This document shows positions 55,565 through 63,849 of a stretch of 64,000 bases of DNA, in pieces; the stretch's first letter is position 1, and each line of letters starts with the position of its first letter. The notes under the pieces were generated by a model that had not been told where the DNA came from, ran no database searches, and saw nothing but the letters and a program-made list of their open reading frames with translations. The DNA comes from Streptomyces olindensis (GTDB taxonomy: Bacteria; Actinomycetota; Actinomycetes; Streptomycetales; Streptomycetaceae). Location of the stretch: NCBI GenBank assembly GCA_000696115.1, contig JJOH01000003.1, forward strand, positions 429,027 through 493,026, given 5' to 3'. A program made the translations under genes and the position numbers.

Positions 55565-56398
55565 TCACCGCCGACGGGCGGGCGACACCGAGTCGTGCCG
55601 CGAACCGCGCGGTGCGGGAACGGAGTTGGCGCCCGTGGTGACCGGGTGCGGCGCGGACGGCCGCTCGCCCAGCACGAGCAGCGGATCGAACATCACCACG
55701 ACCCCGGCCAGCAGCAGGAAGACGACCGGCCCCAGCAGCATGGGCAGCAGCAACGACAGGGGCGACTCACCGGCCCACGTCCCGCCGGTGGTGTCGTGCA
55801 CATGCACGCTGACCGCGGCCATGCCCGTGTAGTGCATCCCGGACACCGCCACGCCCATCACCAGGCTCGCCCCGAGGCTCGTCCACAGACCGCGCACCGT
55901 GACGGCGGCCCAGAGCGCGGCCGTGGCGGCGGCGATGGCGATCAGCACGGACAGCGTGACACCGAGCGGGTCGTAGCCGATGTCGCCGTTCAGCCGCATC
56001 GCCGCCATGCCCAGGTAGTGCATGACGGCGACGCCCAGCCCGGTGACGACACCCGCGACCGCCAGGGTGGCGCCGCCCGTGCCGCGGTAGCCGACGATGA
56101 ACACGCCGACGCCCGTCACGACGACGGCCACGACAAGACTGAGCACCGTCGTGGCCGCGTCGTACCGGACCCGGGTCTCCTCCACGTGGAAGCCGATCAT
56201 GGCGATGAAGTGCATCGTCCAGATGCCGCACCCGATGGAGGCGGCGCCTAACGCCAGCCAGCCCGCCTTCCACGACTGCGCGTTCAGCAGCGAGCGCACG
56301 ATGCACCGCAGGCCCAGCGCCCCGCCCAGACAGGCCATCAGATACGCCGCCACCGGCGTCACCGCACCGTAGCGGAACCCCTCGACCGTGCCGTCCAT
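55565..56398 (-). CDS. MHYT domain membrane protein with a TTA codon
   Basis: A 277-residue integral membrane protein with seven hydrophobic segments. The MHYT motifs occur as MHFIAMIGF, MHYLGMAAM and MHYTGMAAV, thought to bind copper and sense a diatomic gas. The C-terminus (about 45 residues) is cytoplasmic and uncharacterised, without GGDEF or kinase output. Leucine 50 is encoded by TTA (plus-strand TAA at 56249-56251), the only in-frame TTA found in an intact gene here; TTA depends on the bldA tRNA. GGGGGAG lies 7 bases before the ATG. Confidence 0.9.
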   Translation of the reverse strand: MDGTVEGFRYGAVTPVAAYLMACLGGALGLRCIVRSLLNAQSWKAGWLALGAASIGCGIWTMHFIAMIGFHVEETRVRYDAATTVLSLVVAVVVTGVGVFIVGYRGTGGATLAVAGVVTGLGVAVMHYLGMAAMRLNGDIGYDPLGVTLSVLIAIAAATAALWAAVTVRGLWTSLGASLVMGVAVSGMHYTGMAAVSVHVHDTTGGTWAGESPLSLLLPMLLGPVVFLLLAGVVVMFDPLLVLGERPSAPHPVTTGANSVPAPRGSRHDSVSPARRR

Positions 56399-56528
56399 GA
56401 GCCAACTCCCCCCGAGTCACGGCTGTGTTCAGCAAGGTCTACGCGCAGGGATCGGGAGAGAGCAAGCCCTTACCGTAGGTAGGGCGGCAACTTCCGTCGA
56501 CGAGGAGTCGGCGAGGAGCCGATTGGGG

Positions 56529-57284
56529 TCAGAATGTACGCTTCAGCAGGTCGAGCAGGGCCGCCCAGTGCCGCTCCTCGCCCTCCTGGTGGTAGGAAGC
56601 GGTGTCCTTCTGCGTGAAACCGTGGGGCGCGCCGGTGTACACCTCGCACCGGTGGCGGACGCCCGCCGCGGTCAGGGCCTCCTCCAGGCGCTCGATCTGC
56701 TCCGGCGGCAGCGACGGGTCCTGGTCGGCGTGGCCGAAGTACAGCTCGGCGGTGATCCGGTCGGCCACCAGGTGCGGGCTGTCCGGCGTGTCCGTCGCAA
56801 GCCGTCCGCCGTGGAAGCCGGCCGCGGCCGCGACCCGCTCCGGATGGGTGCCGGCGGTGAGCAGCGACAGACGGGCGCCCATGCAGTACCCGGTGAGCGC
56901 GACCGGCCCGTCCGCCACGGCGGGGGACTCGGCCAGCCAGCGCAGATAGGCACCGGCGTCCCGCATCGCCCGCTCGTTCGTCAGGTCCCGCATGAGCGGC
57001 ATGATCCGCTCGAATATCTCCGGACGAGCCCCCGGGTCGATGAACTCGGGCAGCTCGAACAGCGGGGCGCGGCCGTGCCGGTAGAACACGTTGGGCACCA
57101 GCACCGCGTACCCCTCGGCGGCCAGCCGGTCGGCCATGGACCGCAGCTGCGGACGCAGCCCGAAGGCGTCCATGAAGAGCAGGACCGCCGGGTGGGCGGC
57201 CCCGTCGGCGGGACGGGCCAGATACGCGTCGGCGGTGCCGTCCTCGGTGGGGATGTCGACAGCGGTTCCCAGTACGGCGGTCAT
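56529..57284 (-). CDS. Dienelactone hydrolase family protein
   Basis: A 251-residue alpha/beta hydrolase. The nucleophile is the cysteine in PVALTGYCMGARLSLLTA (G-x-C-x-G), the acid is in YFGHADQDPSLPPEQ and the histidine in YTGAPHGFTQKD. A cysteine nucleophile is typical of true dienelactone hydrolases. The ATG at 57284 has GAGAGG about 9 bases upstream. No aromatic catabolism genes are adjacent, so the substrate is open. Confidence 0.9.
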   Translation of the reverse strand: MTAVLGTAVDIPTEDGTADAYLARPADGAAHPAVLLFMDAFGLRPQLRSMADRLAAEGYAVLVPNVFYRHGRAPLFELPEFIDPGARPEIFERIMPLMRDLTNERAMRDAGAYLRWLAESPAVADGPVALTGYCMGARLSLLTAGTHPERVAAAAGFHGGRLATDTPDSPHLVADRITAELYFGHADQDPSLPPEQIERLEEALTAAGVRHRCEVYTGAPHGFTQKDTASYHQEGEERHWAALLDLLKRTF

Positions 57285-57430
57285 GGCTGGGCTGCCTCTC
57301 TGCGGGGGTGTGGGGCATGAACCCGTCCGCGTGACGGGGCGGATCATGGTCATCGTGACACGCCGCTTCCCGGGGCATTTCGCCCGCCCCCGGCACGCGG
57401 CGCATCCGTGAACCGCCCTTGGCGCGCCCT

Positions 57431-58051
57431 TTACTCGAAGCGCGAGGTGTCGCCCGCGCCGCGCCGCACGATCTCGGCCTCCCCACCGGAGAAGTCGATG
57501 ACCGTCGTCGGCTCGGTGCCGCACTCACCGGAGTCGACCACCGCGTCGAGGACGTGGTCGAGCTCGTCCTTGATCTCCCAGCCCTGCGTCATCGGCTCGT
57601 CCTCGCCGGGCAGCAGCAGGGTGCTGGACAGCAGCGGTTCGCCGAGCTCGGCCAGCAGGGCCTGCGTGACGACGTGGTCGGGGATCCGCACCCCGACCGT
57701 CTTCTTCTTCGGGTGCTGCAGCATGCGCGGCACCTCCCGCGTCGCCGGCAGGATGAACGTGTAGCTGCCGGGCGTCGACGCCTTGATCGCGCGGAACACG
57801 TCGTTGTCGATGCGCACGAACTGTCCGAGCTGCGCGAAGTCCTGGCACACGAGGGTGAAGTGGTGCCGGTCGTCCAGCTTGCGGATCGTCCGGATCCGGT
57901 CGATGCCGTCCCGGCTGCCCAGGCGGCAGCCGAGCGCGTAGCAGGAGTCCGTGGGGTAGGCGACAAGCGCGTCCGCGCGGATGCTGTCGGCGATCTGGCC
58001 GATGGTGCGCGGCTGGGGGTTGTCGGGGTGCACGTCGTAGTACTTCGCCAT
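57431..58051 (-). CDS. YciO/Sua5/YrdC/YwlC family protein
   Basis: A 206-residue YrdC-fold protein. The nucleotide/RNA-binding pattern VAYPTDSCYALGCRLGSRDG and IRKLDDRHHFTLVCQDFAQL match the YciO branch rather than the essential TsaC/Sua5 enzyme, which makes threonylcarbamoyl-AMP for tRNA modification. Late STLLLPGEDEPMTQGWEI supports YciO. The role of YciO is not settled. It stands alone, divergent from the PucR-type gene with a 253-base gap. Confidence 0.87.
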   Translation of the reverse strand: MAKYYDVHPDNPQPRTIGQIADSIRADALVAYPTDSCYALGCRLGSRDGIDRIRTIRKLDDRHHFTLVCQDFAQLGQFVRIDNDVFRAIKASTPGSYTFILPATREVPRMLQHPKKKTVGVRIPDHVVTQALLAELGEPLLSSTLLLPGEDEPMTQGWEIKDELDHVLDAVVDSGECGTEPTTVIDFSGGEAEIVRRGAGDTSRFE

Positions 58052-58104
58052 CCGTCGAGCTTATGCCGCGCGCGGGTGTCGGCCGAGCAGGGAGGGGCGT
58101 CGGG

Positions 58105-58131
58105 GCCGCCTGCCGCCTGCCGCCTGCCGCC
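58105..58131. repeat. 7-bp tandem repeat GCCGCCT, 3.9 copies
   Basis: Three full copies and a partial one lie in the divergent gap between the YciO gene and the PucR-type gene, followed at about 58145-58160 by three GTGCGC units. Such microsatellites can vary in length between strains. Confidence 0.8.
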
Positions 58132-58304
58132 GGGACCCGGGCCCGTGCGCGTGCGCGTGCGGGCCGGAAGGCCGAGGGGGCGTCCGCCGGGAAGATGGCG
58201 CGTGCCGTCCGGCGTTCGGACCGGAAGGAGGGGGCGGCTCACGTGAGGTAACGTCCCCGACCGGTGTGCCGGAGGCGGCACGGGGAGCGAAGGGGAAGGC
58301 CGAG

Positions 58305-59792
58305 GTGGCTGGCCGAGAGGACGGGAACCGGCAGCGTGAGACGCCGGCCGGTGCGGCGTGGGCGGAGGAACTGCTGGAGCACCTGCGCCCGGCCGGGCGC
58401 GACGTCCGCAGGGTCGTCGCCTGGCTCTCCGGCGCCGTGCGCGGATCGGTCGCCCTGCAGGACGCCGCCGGGAACCTCGTCGCCGGCACCCGGCTCCCGC
58501 TGGACCCCGGCCTCGTCGCGGACATCACCACCGGCCGCATCGCCTCCGCCGCGTGGGAGGGCCGGGGACGCCACCTGCGCCTGGTCCGCGTGGAACACCC
58601 GTCCCACGCGTGCGTCCTGGCCGTCTCCCGCGAGACCCCCTTCGACCGGCGGGCCTCCGACGTCGTCACGCACACCGCCCAGGTGATCGAGCTGCTGCTG
58701 GCGGCGGGCGAGTCGACCGCGGCCGGACACCGGCTCCAGCGGGCCACCTCCGACCTGCGCCTGGCCATCCTGCAACTGCTCATGGTCGAGGACACCATCG
58801 CCGCCCGCCGCGTCGCCGCCGGGCTCTGGCCCGGACTGCTCGACGCCGAGACGGCGTGCGTGTACGTCGTCGAGTCCGAGCCCGCCGCCCGGGACCGCAT
58901 CGCCGAGGAGTGCCTGGAGCGGACCCGGGAGGAGGCGCTGGTCGTGCGCTGCCCCGCCATGGAGGGCCACGTGATCGTCGTCAGCCCCCGCGAGAGCACC
59001 GGCGACGCCCTGCGGTCACTGGTCGGCCGGCACCCGGACATCTTCCTCGGCGGCAGCGTCCGGCAGAGCCTCGCGCGGACCGCCACCGCCTACGGACAGG
59101 CCGTCAGCGCCCTCGCCGTCGCGCACTTCCGGCCCGACAAGACGGCCGTGTACGCCGAACGCACCCATCCCGAACGCCTGATGGACCCGGCGGCGCTGCG
59201 CGGCTGGACGGCCCGCCTGCTGCGCCCGCTCGACACCCTGCCGCACCACACGCGCGCCGAGCTCCTCGCCACCAACCGCCTGGGCCTGGAGTTCACCGCC
59301 GTCAACGCCGCGAAGGTCCTCGGCGTCAGCCGCAACACCGTCCGCGCCCGCATGGAACGCGTGGAGACCCTGCTCGGCACGGACTTCGCCGACCTCACGG
59401 TCCGGGCCGTCGTCCACCTGGCGGTCAACACCCAGATCGGCCTGCCCGACGCGCAGGCCGCGAGCGACCCGGCACACCCGGGGCCGCGACTGTCCGACCT
59501 GCTGTCCGGGCCCGCCGTGCGCACCTGGGCGCGGAACCTGCTGGGCCGGCTCGACGCCGACGCGCGGAACACGCGCCGGACGCTGCGCACCTGGATCGCC
59601 GTCGGCGGCAACGCCGAACGGGCCGCGCAGGCCCTGGGCATGCACGCGCAGACCGTGCGCGAGCACGTCCGCAGCGCCGAACCGGTCCTCGAACGCCAGC
59701 TGCTGGCCGCGGGCACCGACCTGTACGAGGTCGTGCTCGCCCACCTGGCCCTGGGCGACCTCGACCTGCCGGTTTTCCACCGCCGCAGGTGA
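58305..59792 (+). CDS. PucR/CdaR-type transcriptional regulator
   Basis: A regulator of about 495 residues. The N-terminal two-thirds form a GAF-like and GGDEF-like sensor region. A PucR-type helix-turn-helix (about residues 325-380) has LGLEFTAVNAAKVLGVSRNT, then VRARMERVETLLG. A second, C-terminal HTH has ERAAQALGMHAQTVREHV. The start is uncertain: the GTG at 58305 follows AAGGGGAAGG, whereas a GTG at 58266 has no good site. It converges on the P450 genes across a 219-base gap in which nothing recognisable was seen except a weak hairpin at 59821-59835. Confidence 0.82.
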   Translation: MAGREDGNRQRETPAGAAWAEELLEHLRPAGRDVRRVVAWLSGAVRGSVALQDAAGNLVAGTRLPLDPGLVADITTGRIASAAWEGRGRHLRLVRVEHPSHACVLAVSRETPFDRRASDVVTHTAQVIELLLAAGESTAAGHRLQRATSDLRLAILQLLMVEDTIAARRVAAGLWPGLLDAETACVYVVESEPAARDRIAEECLERTREEALVVRCPAMEGHVIVVSPRESTGDALRSLVGRHPDIFLGGSVRQSLARTATAYGQAVSALAVAHFRPDKTAVYAERTHPERLMDPAALRGWTARLLRPLDTLPHHTRAELLATNRLGLEFTAVNAAKVLGVSRNTVRARMERVETLLGTDFADLTVRAVVHLAVNTQIGLPDAQAASDPAHPGPRLSDLLSGPAVRTWARNLLGRLDADARNTRRTLRTWIAVGGNAERAAQALGMHAQTVREHVRSAEPVLERQLLAAGTDLYEVVLAHLALGDLDLPVFHRRR

Positions 59793-60011
59793 CCGGACCG
59801 CCGCCCCGGCAACCGGTTGGCCCGCTCCCGGCGGGACGAAACCGGGCCATCCGGACTCGGCTGTGCACGGGTGAGCCCTGCCGGGCCGGCAGCGGGCATC
59901 GACGCGGTTCACAAGAACTCGGCCATGGACGTAAGTTCGAGACATCGCGGGGGCACGACCGGAACGGGGGACCGGTCGCGCTCCCGCGCACTGTTCGTAC
60001 GCCCGGCGGCC

Positions 60012-61238
60012 TCAGCCCCGCAGCCGTACCGGGATCTCCCGCCAGCCGAAGGCGATGAACGACGGCACCTGGCGCAGGCCCGTCTCGCCGGTCGCCAGGC
60101 GCAGGTCCGGGAAGCGGTCGAACAGCGCCGGCAGCGCCGTGAGAGCCTCCAGGCGGGCCAGCGGCGCGCCGATGCAGCGATGGACCCCGATGCCGAACGA
60201 CAGATGGTCGTCGGCGGCGCGCGTGGCGTCGAAGACGTCGGCGTCCGGCCCGTAGTGCTCCGGGTCCAGTCCCGCGGCGGCGTACGTCGTGATGATGGCG
60301 TCCCCGGCCGGGATCCGGACGCCGCCGACGGTGAGGTCGGTGACCGCGAACCGGAGCGGCAGCGACGCGATCGACGGGTGTACGCGCAGCGTCTCGTCGA
60401 CGACGGCGTCCCAGCCGATCTCCCCGGACCGCACGGCCGCCAGCTGCTCGGGGCGGCGCAGCAGGGCGACGGCCGCGTTGCCCACGAGGTTGACGGTGGT
60501 CTCGAAACCGGCCCCGATGACCAGCAGCAGCGTGTACAGCAGCTCCTCGTCGCCGAGCCGGTCGCCGTCCTCGTCCCGGACCCGGATCAGCTCGGTGGTC
60601 AGGTCGTCGCCGGGGTGCGCCGTCCTGTGCGCGATCAGCGCGGGCAGCACCGTGCCGATCTGCCGCTGCACGGACGCCGCGTGCTCCGGGCTCGGGTCGG
60701 AGGTGTCCATGATGGCCGCGACGAGCCGGACCGTGTCCGCCCACAACGCGTCCGGCACACCGAACAGTTCGCAGATGATCCGCATCGGCAGCGGATGGGC
60801 GAACCCCTCCTTGAGGTCCACGACCTCGTCGCCGGCGGCGTCGAGCGCGTCCAGCAGCTCCGCCGTGACGGCCTCCACGCGGGGCCGCAGCGCCTCGGTG
60901 CGCCGGTGCGTGAAGCCGGGCGCCACCAGTTTGCGCAGCCGGGCGTGGTCGGCGCCGTAGGTGGAGAGCATGTTGACCACGCCCACCCAGCCCAGGATCC
61001 AGCCCCAGGACGGATGCTCGCCGACCTCGGGCCACAGCCGCCAGTGCCGTCGAGGGTCCCGGCTGACCCGCGGGTCGAGGATCAGCTCCTTCAGCGTGTC
61101 GTACCGCGTGGGCGCCCAGGCCGGGATGCCGCCGGGCAGCTCCACCGGCACGATCGGGCCGAGGGCGCGCAGCCGGGCGCTCTCGCCGGCGATGTCGGCA
61201 CCCAACGGGTCGAGGGCGATGCGGTCGGTCGTGGTCAC
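60012..61238 (-). CDS. Cytochrome P450 (conservon-associated, CYP154/156-like)
   Basis: A 408-residue P450. The I-helix is LLVIGAGFETTVNLVGNAAV, the K-helix ExxR is VVDETLRVHPSI and the haem loop is HLSFGIGVHRCIGAPLARLE, all canonical. The opening part with HWRLWPEVGEHPSWGW is typical of P450s linked to conservons. The GTG at 61238 overlaps the stop of the preceding P450 (GTGA) and has TGGAGGA upstream. It is the last gene of the cvn operon. The substrate is unknown. Confidence 0.93.
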   Translation of the reverse strand: MTTTDRIALDPLGADIAGESARLRALGPIVPVELPGGIPAWAPTRYDTLKELILDPRVSRDPRRHWRLWPEVGEHPSWGWILGWVGVVNMLSTYGADHARLRKLVAPGFTHRRTEALRPRVEAVTAELLDALDAAGDEVVDLKEGFAHPLPMRIICELFGVPDALWADTVRLVAAIMDTSDPSPEHAASVQRQIGTVLPALIAHRTAHPGDDLTTELIRVRDEDGDRLGDEELLYTLLLVIGAGFETTVNLVGNAAVALLRRPEQLAAVRSGEIGWDAVVDETLRVHPSIASLPLRFAVTDLTVGGVRIPAGDAIITTYAAAGLDPEHYGPDADVFDATRAADDHLSFGIGVHRCIGAPLARLEALTALPALFDRFPDLRLATGETGLRQVPSFIAFGWREIPVRLRG

Positions 61239-62473
61239 GGACGTCCTCCAGGCCGGTCGGGGGAGCGGGGGCTGAAACGGACGGGCAGCGCCGTCAGCGA
61301 GCGGTGGAAGGGGCCGGGCCGCCAGGTGAGGCGCTCGCGGGGCAGCACCGGTTCCAGGTCGGGCAGCCACTGGGTGAGCCGTTCGATCGCCTCCGTGACG
61401 ATGAGCAGGGTGGGCTGCCGGACGGGGCAGGCGTGCGGACCCGCCGACCAGGACAGGTGGGAGGCGTCACCCGGGCGGCGGTCCGCGACGCGTTCCTCGT
61501 CGACGGCCTGGGTGAGCGCCCCGTACGAGACCACCACGGGCACCGCGGCCCTGATCCACACGCCGTGGAAGGTGACGGGCGTGCGGGCGTAGTGGATGCC
61601 GTAGTTGGCGAGCGGCGTCTCGTGGTGCAGGACGTCCAGCACCGCCTCGGTGACGGGCCGGGCGCCGCTGGTGAGCGTCGAGTGGAAGGCGGGGTCGCCG
61701 AGGATCCTGGACAGCGTGTTGGACAGCAGGTTGGACGTCGGCTCGTGGCCCGCGCCGAGCGTGAGGAACACCTGCCAGGTGACCTCCTCGGGCGTGAGGC
61801 CGGCCGGATGGTCCAGCAGCCGGCTCGGCAGGTCCTCGCCGCGCCGCGCGGTCTTGGCCGCGATCAGCTCCAGCACGTACCCGGCGTACTCGGCCTCGCC
61901 CTCCGCGGACTGGGGGCCGCCCTCGATCACCTTGCCGATCGCGGCGTCGAGCCGGTCGCTCGCACTGTCCGGCAGCCCGAACAGGCTGTTGAACACCAGC
62001 GCCATCAGGGGCCTGGTGAACTCGGCGACCAGGTCGGCCTCGCCCCGCGGCCCGAACCGGCTCACCAGCAGGTGCACCGCCCGGTGCACCCGGCCCCGTA
62101 GATCATGCGGCTCCACCAGGTCGAAGGCGTCGATCAGCGTGGTGCGGTACCGCAGGTGCGCGGCACCGTCGGCGAACAGGGTGTTGGGACGCCAGCGCAT
62201 CATGCCGAGGACCGGCGAGTCGTCGGGGACGGTCGCCTCCCACGGCCGGGGATCGCGCGAGAACGTCTCCGTGTCGTGCAGCAGGTCCAGCGCCGCCCGC
62301 CGGTCGGTCACGACGTACGCCGGCACACCGGGCGCGAGTTCCGCCCAGCCGACCGGGCCTTGGGCGCGCAGGGCGGCGTAGTAGGGGCGGGGGTCGCGGG
62401 CGAAGCCGTCCTCCCAGAGGCGGACGGGCGCCGCGCGGGAGAAGGCCTGCTCGGCGGGGGACGGGTGGGTCAC
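61235..62473 (-). CDS. Cytochrome P450, CYP157-like, lacking ExxR
   Basis: A 412-residue P450 of the conservon type. The K-helix reads TEAVLDVLHHETPL, so the ExxR arginine is absent, as in the CYP157 family, where only the haem cysteine is invariant. The haem loop is also unusual: HLSWSAGPHACPVRQPTLL, with W for F and P for the final glycine. The I-helix region has FLTLGAGHEPTSNLLSNTLS. The GTG at 62473 overlaps the cvnD stop. Monooxygenase activity is doubtful; a peroxygenase or scaffold role is possible. Confidence 0.9.
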   Translation of the reverse strand: MTHPSPAEQAFSRAAPVRLWEDGFARDPRPYYAALRAQGPVGWAELAPGVPAYVVTDRRAALDLLHDTETFSRDPRPWEATVPDDSPVLGMMRWRPNTLFADGAAHLRYRTTLIDAFDLVEPHDLRGRVHRAVHLLVSRFGPRGEADLVAEFTRPLMALVFNSLFGLPDSASDRLDAAIGKVIEGGPQSAEGEAEYAGYVLELIAAKTARRGEDLPSRLLDHPAGLTPEEVTWQVFLTLGAGHEPTSNLLSNTLSRILGDPAFHSTLTSGARPVTEAVLDVLHHETPLANYGIHYARTPVTFHGVWIRAAVPVVVSYGALTQAVDEERVADRRPGDASHLSWSAGPHACPVRQPTLLIVTEAIERLTQWLPDLEPVLPRERLTWRPGPFHRSLTALPVRFSPRSPDRPGGRP

Positions 62474-63096
62474 CGGTGCTCCGGGGGGTGGTGGTCGATC
62501 AGGTGCTGGACCAGCGCGAGCAGGGCGTCGACCGAGGAGTCCGCCTCCCGCGCGTCGCAGGTCACCATGGGTGTCGCGGGTTCCAGGTCCAGGGCGGCGC
62601 GCAACTGCTCGGGCGTGTGGTGGCGGGGCGCGTCCGGGAAGGTGTTGAAGGCGACCGCGTACGGCAGTCCCGACTCCTCCACCAGCCCGAGCACGTCGAA
62701 GGAGGCGTCGATCCGGCGGGTGTCGACCAGGACGAGCGCCCCGAGCGCCCCGTAGGCGATGTCGTCCCACAGGGCCCGGAACCGCTCCTGGCCGGGCGTG
62801 CCGAACAGGTACAGCACGATCCCGTCCGGCAGGCTGATCCGGCCGAAGTCGATGGCGACCGTGGTGGTCGACTTGTCCCGCACCCCGGCGAGATCGTCCA
62901 CCTGCGCGGACGCCTCGCTCAGCGGCTCCTCGGTGTGCAGCGGGCGGATCTCCGAGACGGAACGGATCAGGGTGGTCTTGCCCACCCCGAAGGGCCCGGT
63001 GACCAGGATCTTCACCAGGTCCCGGGCGGTGTCGGGCAGGTGGATGTCCGCACCGCCGGGCCGGTCGTCAACGGTGCTTGAGGTCGCGGAGGCCAT
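62470..63096 (-). CDS. Conservon GTPase (CvnD-like)
   Basis: A 208-residue small G protein. The P-loop is LVTGPFGVGKTTLIRSVSE, switch II is YLFGTPGQERFRALWDD and the base contact AVAFNTFPDAP is a variant of NKxD. CvnD proteins work with CvnA, CvnB and CvnC at the membrane in an arrangement likened to eukaryotic GPCR systems. The ATG at 63096 overlaps the cvnC gene by 29 bases, as is usual in these operons. Confidence 0.93.
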   Translation of the reverse strand: MASATSSTVDDRPGGADIHLPDTARDLVKILVTGPFGVGKTTLIRSVSEIRPLHTEEPLSEASAQVDDLAGVRDKSTTTVAIDFGRISLPDGIVLYLFGTPGQERFRALWDDIAYGALGALVLVDTRRIDASFDVLGLVEESGLPYAVAFNTFPDAPRHHTPEQLRAALDLEPATPMVTCDAREADSSVDALLALVQHLIDHHPPEHR

Positions 63097-63430
63097 CGGC
63101 CACTCTCTTCAGCAGGTCGGGGTCGAAGCGCCGGGCGGGCGGGATCGGCGCGCGGGCCAGCGCCAGGTCGCGGTCGATGAGGTCGGCGGCCAGCACGAGC
63201 ACCGCCGAGACCGGCAGCCGCAGCAGGGCCGCGGCCTCCACCACCGTCAGCGACCCGTGCTCCAGCTCCTCCAACAGCGCCGCCTGGGCGGCGGGCAGAT
63301 CGGCCGGGGCCCGCTCACCGCTGCCGGTGAGGACCGACAGCCGCTCCAGATGGGCACGGCTGGGCCGCGCCACCCCGCCGGTCGACAGGTACGCGGGAAC
63401 CAGGGGACGGCCGCCTCGGCGGCCGGTCAT
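63068..63430 (-). CDS. Conservon DUF742 protein (CvnC-like)
   Basis: A 120-residue DUF742 protein. LVPAYLSTGGVARPSRAHLE and the winged-helix-like HGSLTVVEAAALLRLPVSAV are family hallmarks; the end is DLLKRVADGLRDLKHR. It links the histidine kinase and GTPase in conservons. The ATG at 63430 overlaps the cvnB stop as ATGA. The frame extends upstream through cvnB without meaning. Confidence 0.92.
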   Translation of the reverse strand: MTGRRGGRPLVPAYLSTGGVARPSRAHLERLSVLTGSGERAPADLPAAQAALLEELEHGSLTVVEAAALLRLPVSAVLVLAADLIDRDLALARAPIPPARRFDPDLLKRVADGLRDLKHR

Positions 63431-63849
63431 GCCGACGCGTCGCCGTCGGCACCTCGGGGTCCGGCGACCATCGCCTTCTCGCCCAGCCGCGCCACCTGCG
63501 AGTGCACCCGGTGGGCGAGCAGGTCCAGGCGCACCTCGGGATCGCCGTACGCGGCCACGCACGTGCCGTGTTCCGTCGGCACGATGAGCACATAGCCGTG
63601 GTCCGACTCGATGACGACCTGCCGGATGTCGGCCCGGTCGGTGTCGGCGAACGCCGCCGCCGCGGTGCGGCAGGCGCCCTGCACCGTGCTGGTGATCGCC
63701 GCGACCCGCTCGGCCGACGGCTTCGACAGCGCGTCCGTGTAGCCCGTCACAAGCCCGTCCCGGGTGAGCAGGACGGCCGCCACGACATGCGGCACCTCCA
63801 GGACCGGTTCGAGCACCCATGCCGTGTCCCCCGTTGCGCGGCTGCTCAT
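63427..63849 (-). CDS. Conservon roadblock/LC7 protein (CvnB-like)
   Basis: A 140-residue roadblock/LC7-domain protein. The pattern VPHVVAAVLLTRDGLVTGYT, then VIESDHGYVLIVPTEHGTCV is typical. In conservons CvnB acts as a GTPase-activating or adaptor protein for CvnD. The ATG at 63849 overlaps the cvnA stop (ATGA). Confidence 0.92.
   Translation of the reverse strand: MSSRATGDTAWVLEPVLEVPHVVAAVLLTRDGLVTGYTDALSKPSAERVAAITSTVQGACRTAAAAFADTDRADIRQVVIESDHGYVLIVPTEHGTCVAAYGDPEVRLDLLAHRVHSQVARLGEKAMVAGPRGADGDASA

Noticed and set aside
59793..60011. Possible small gene between the PucR-type gene and the P450
   Set aside because: No start with a ribosome site and no recognisable product; only a weak hairpin is present.
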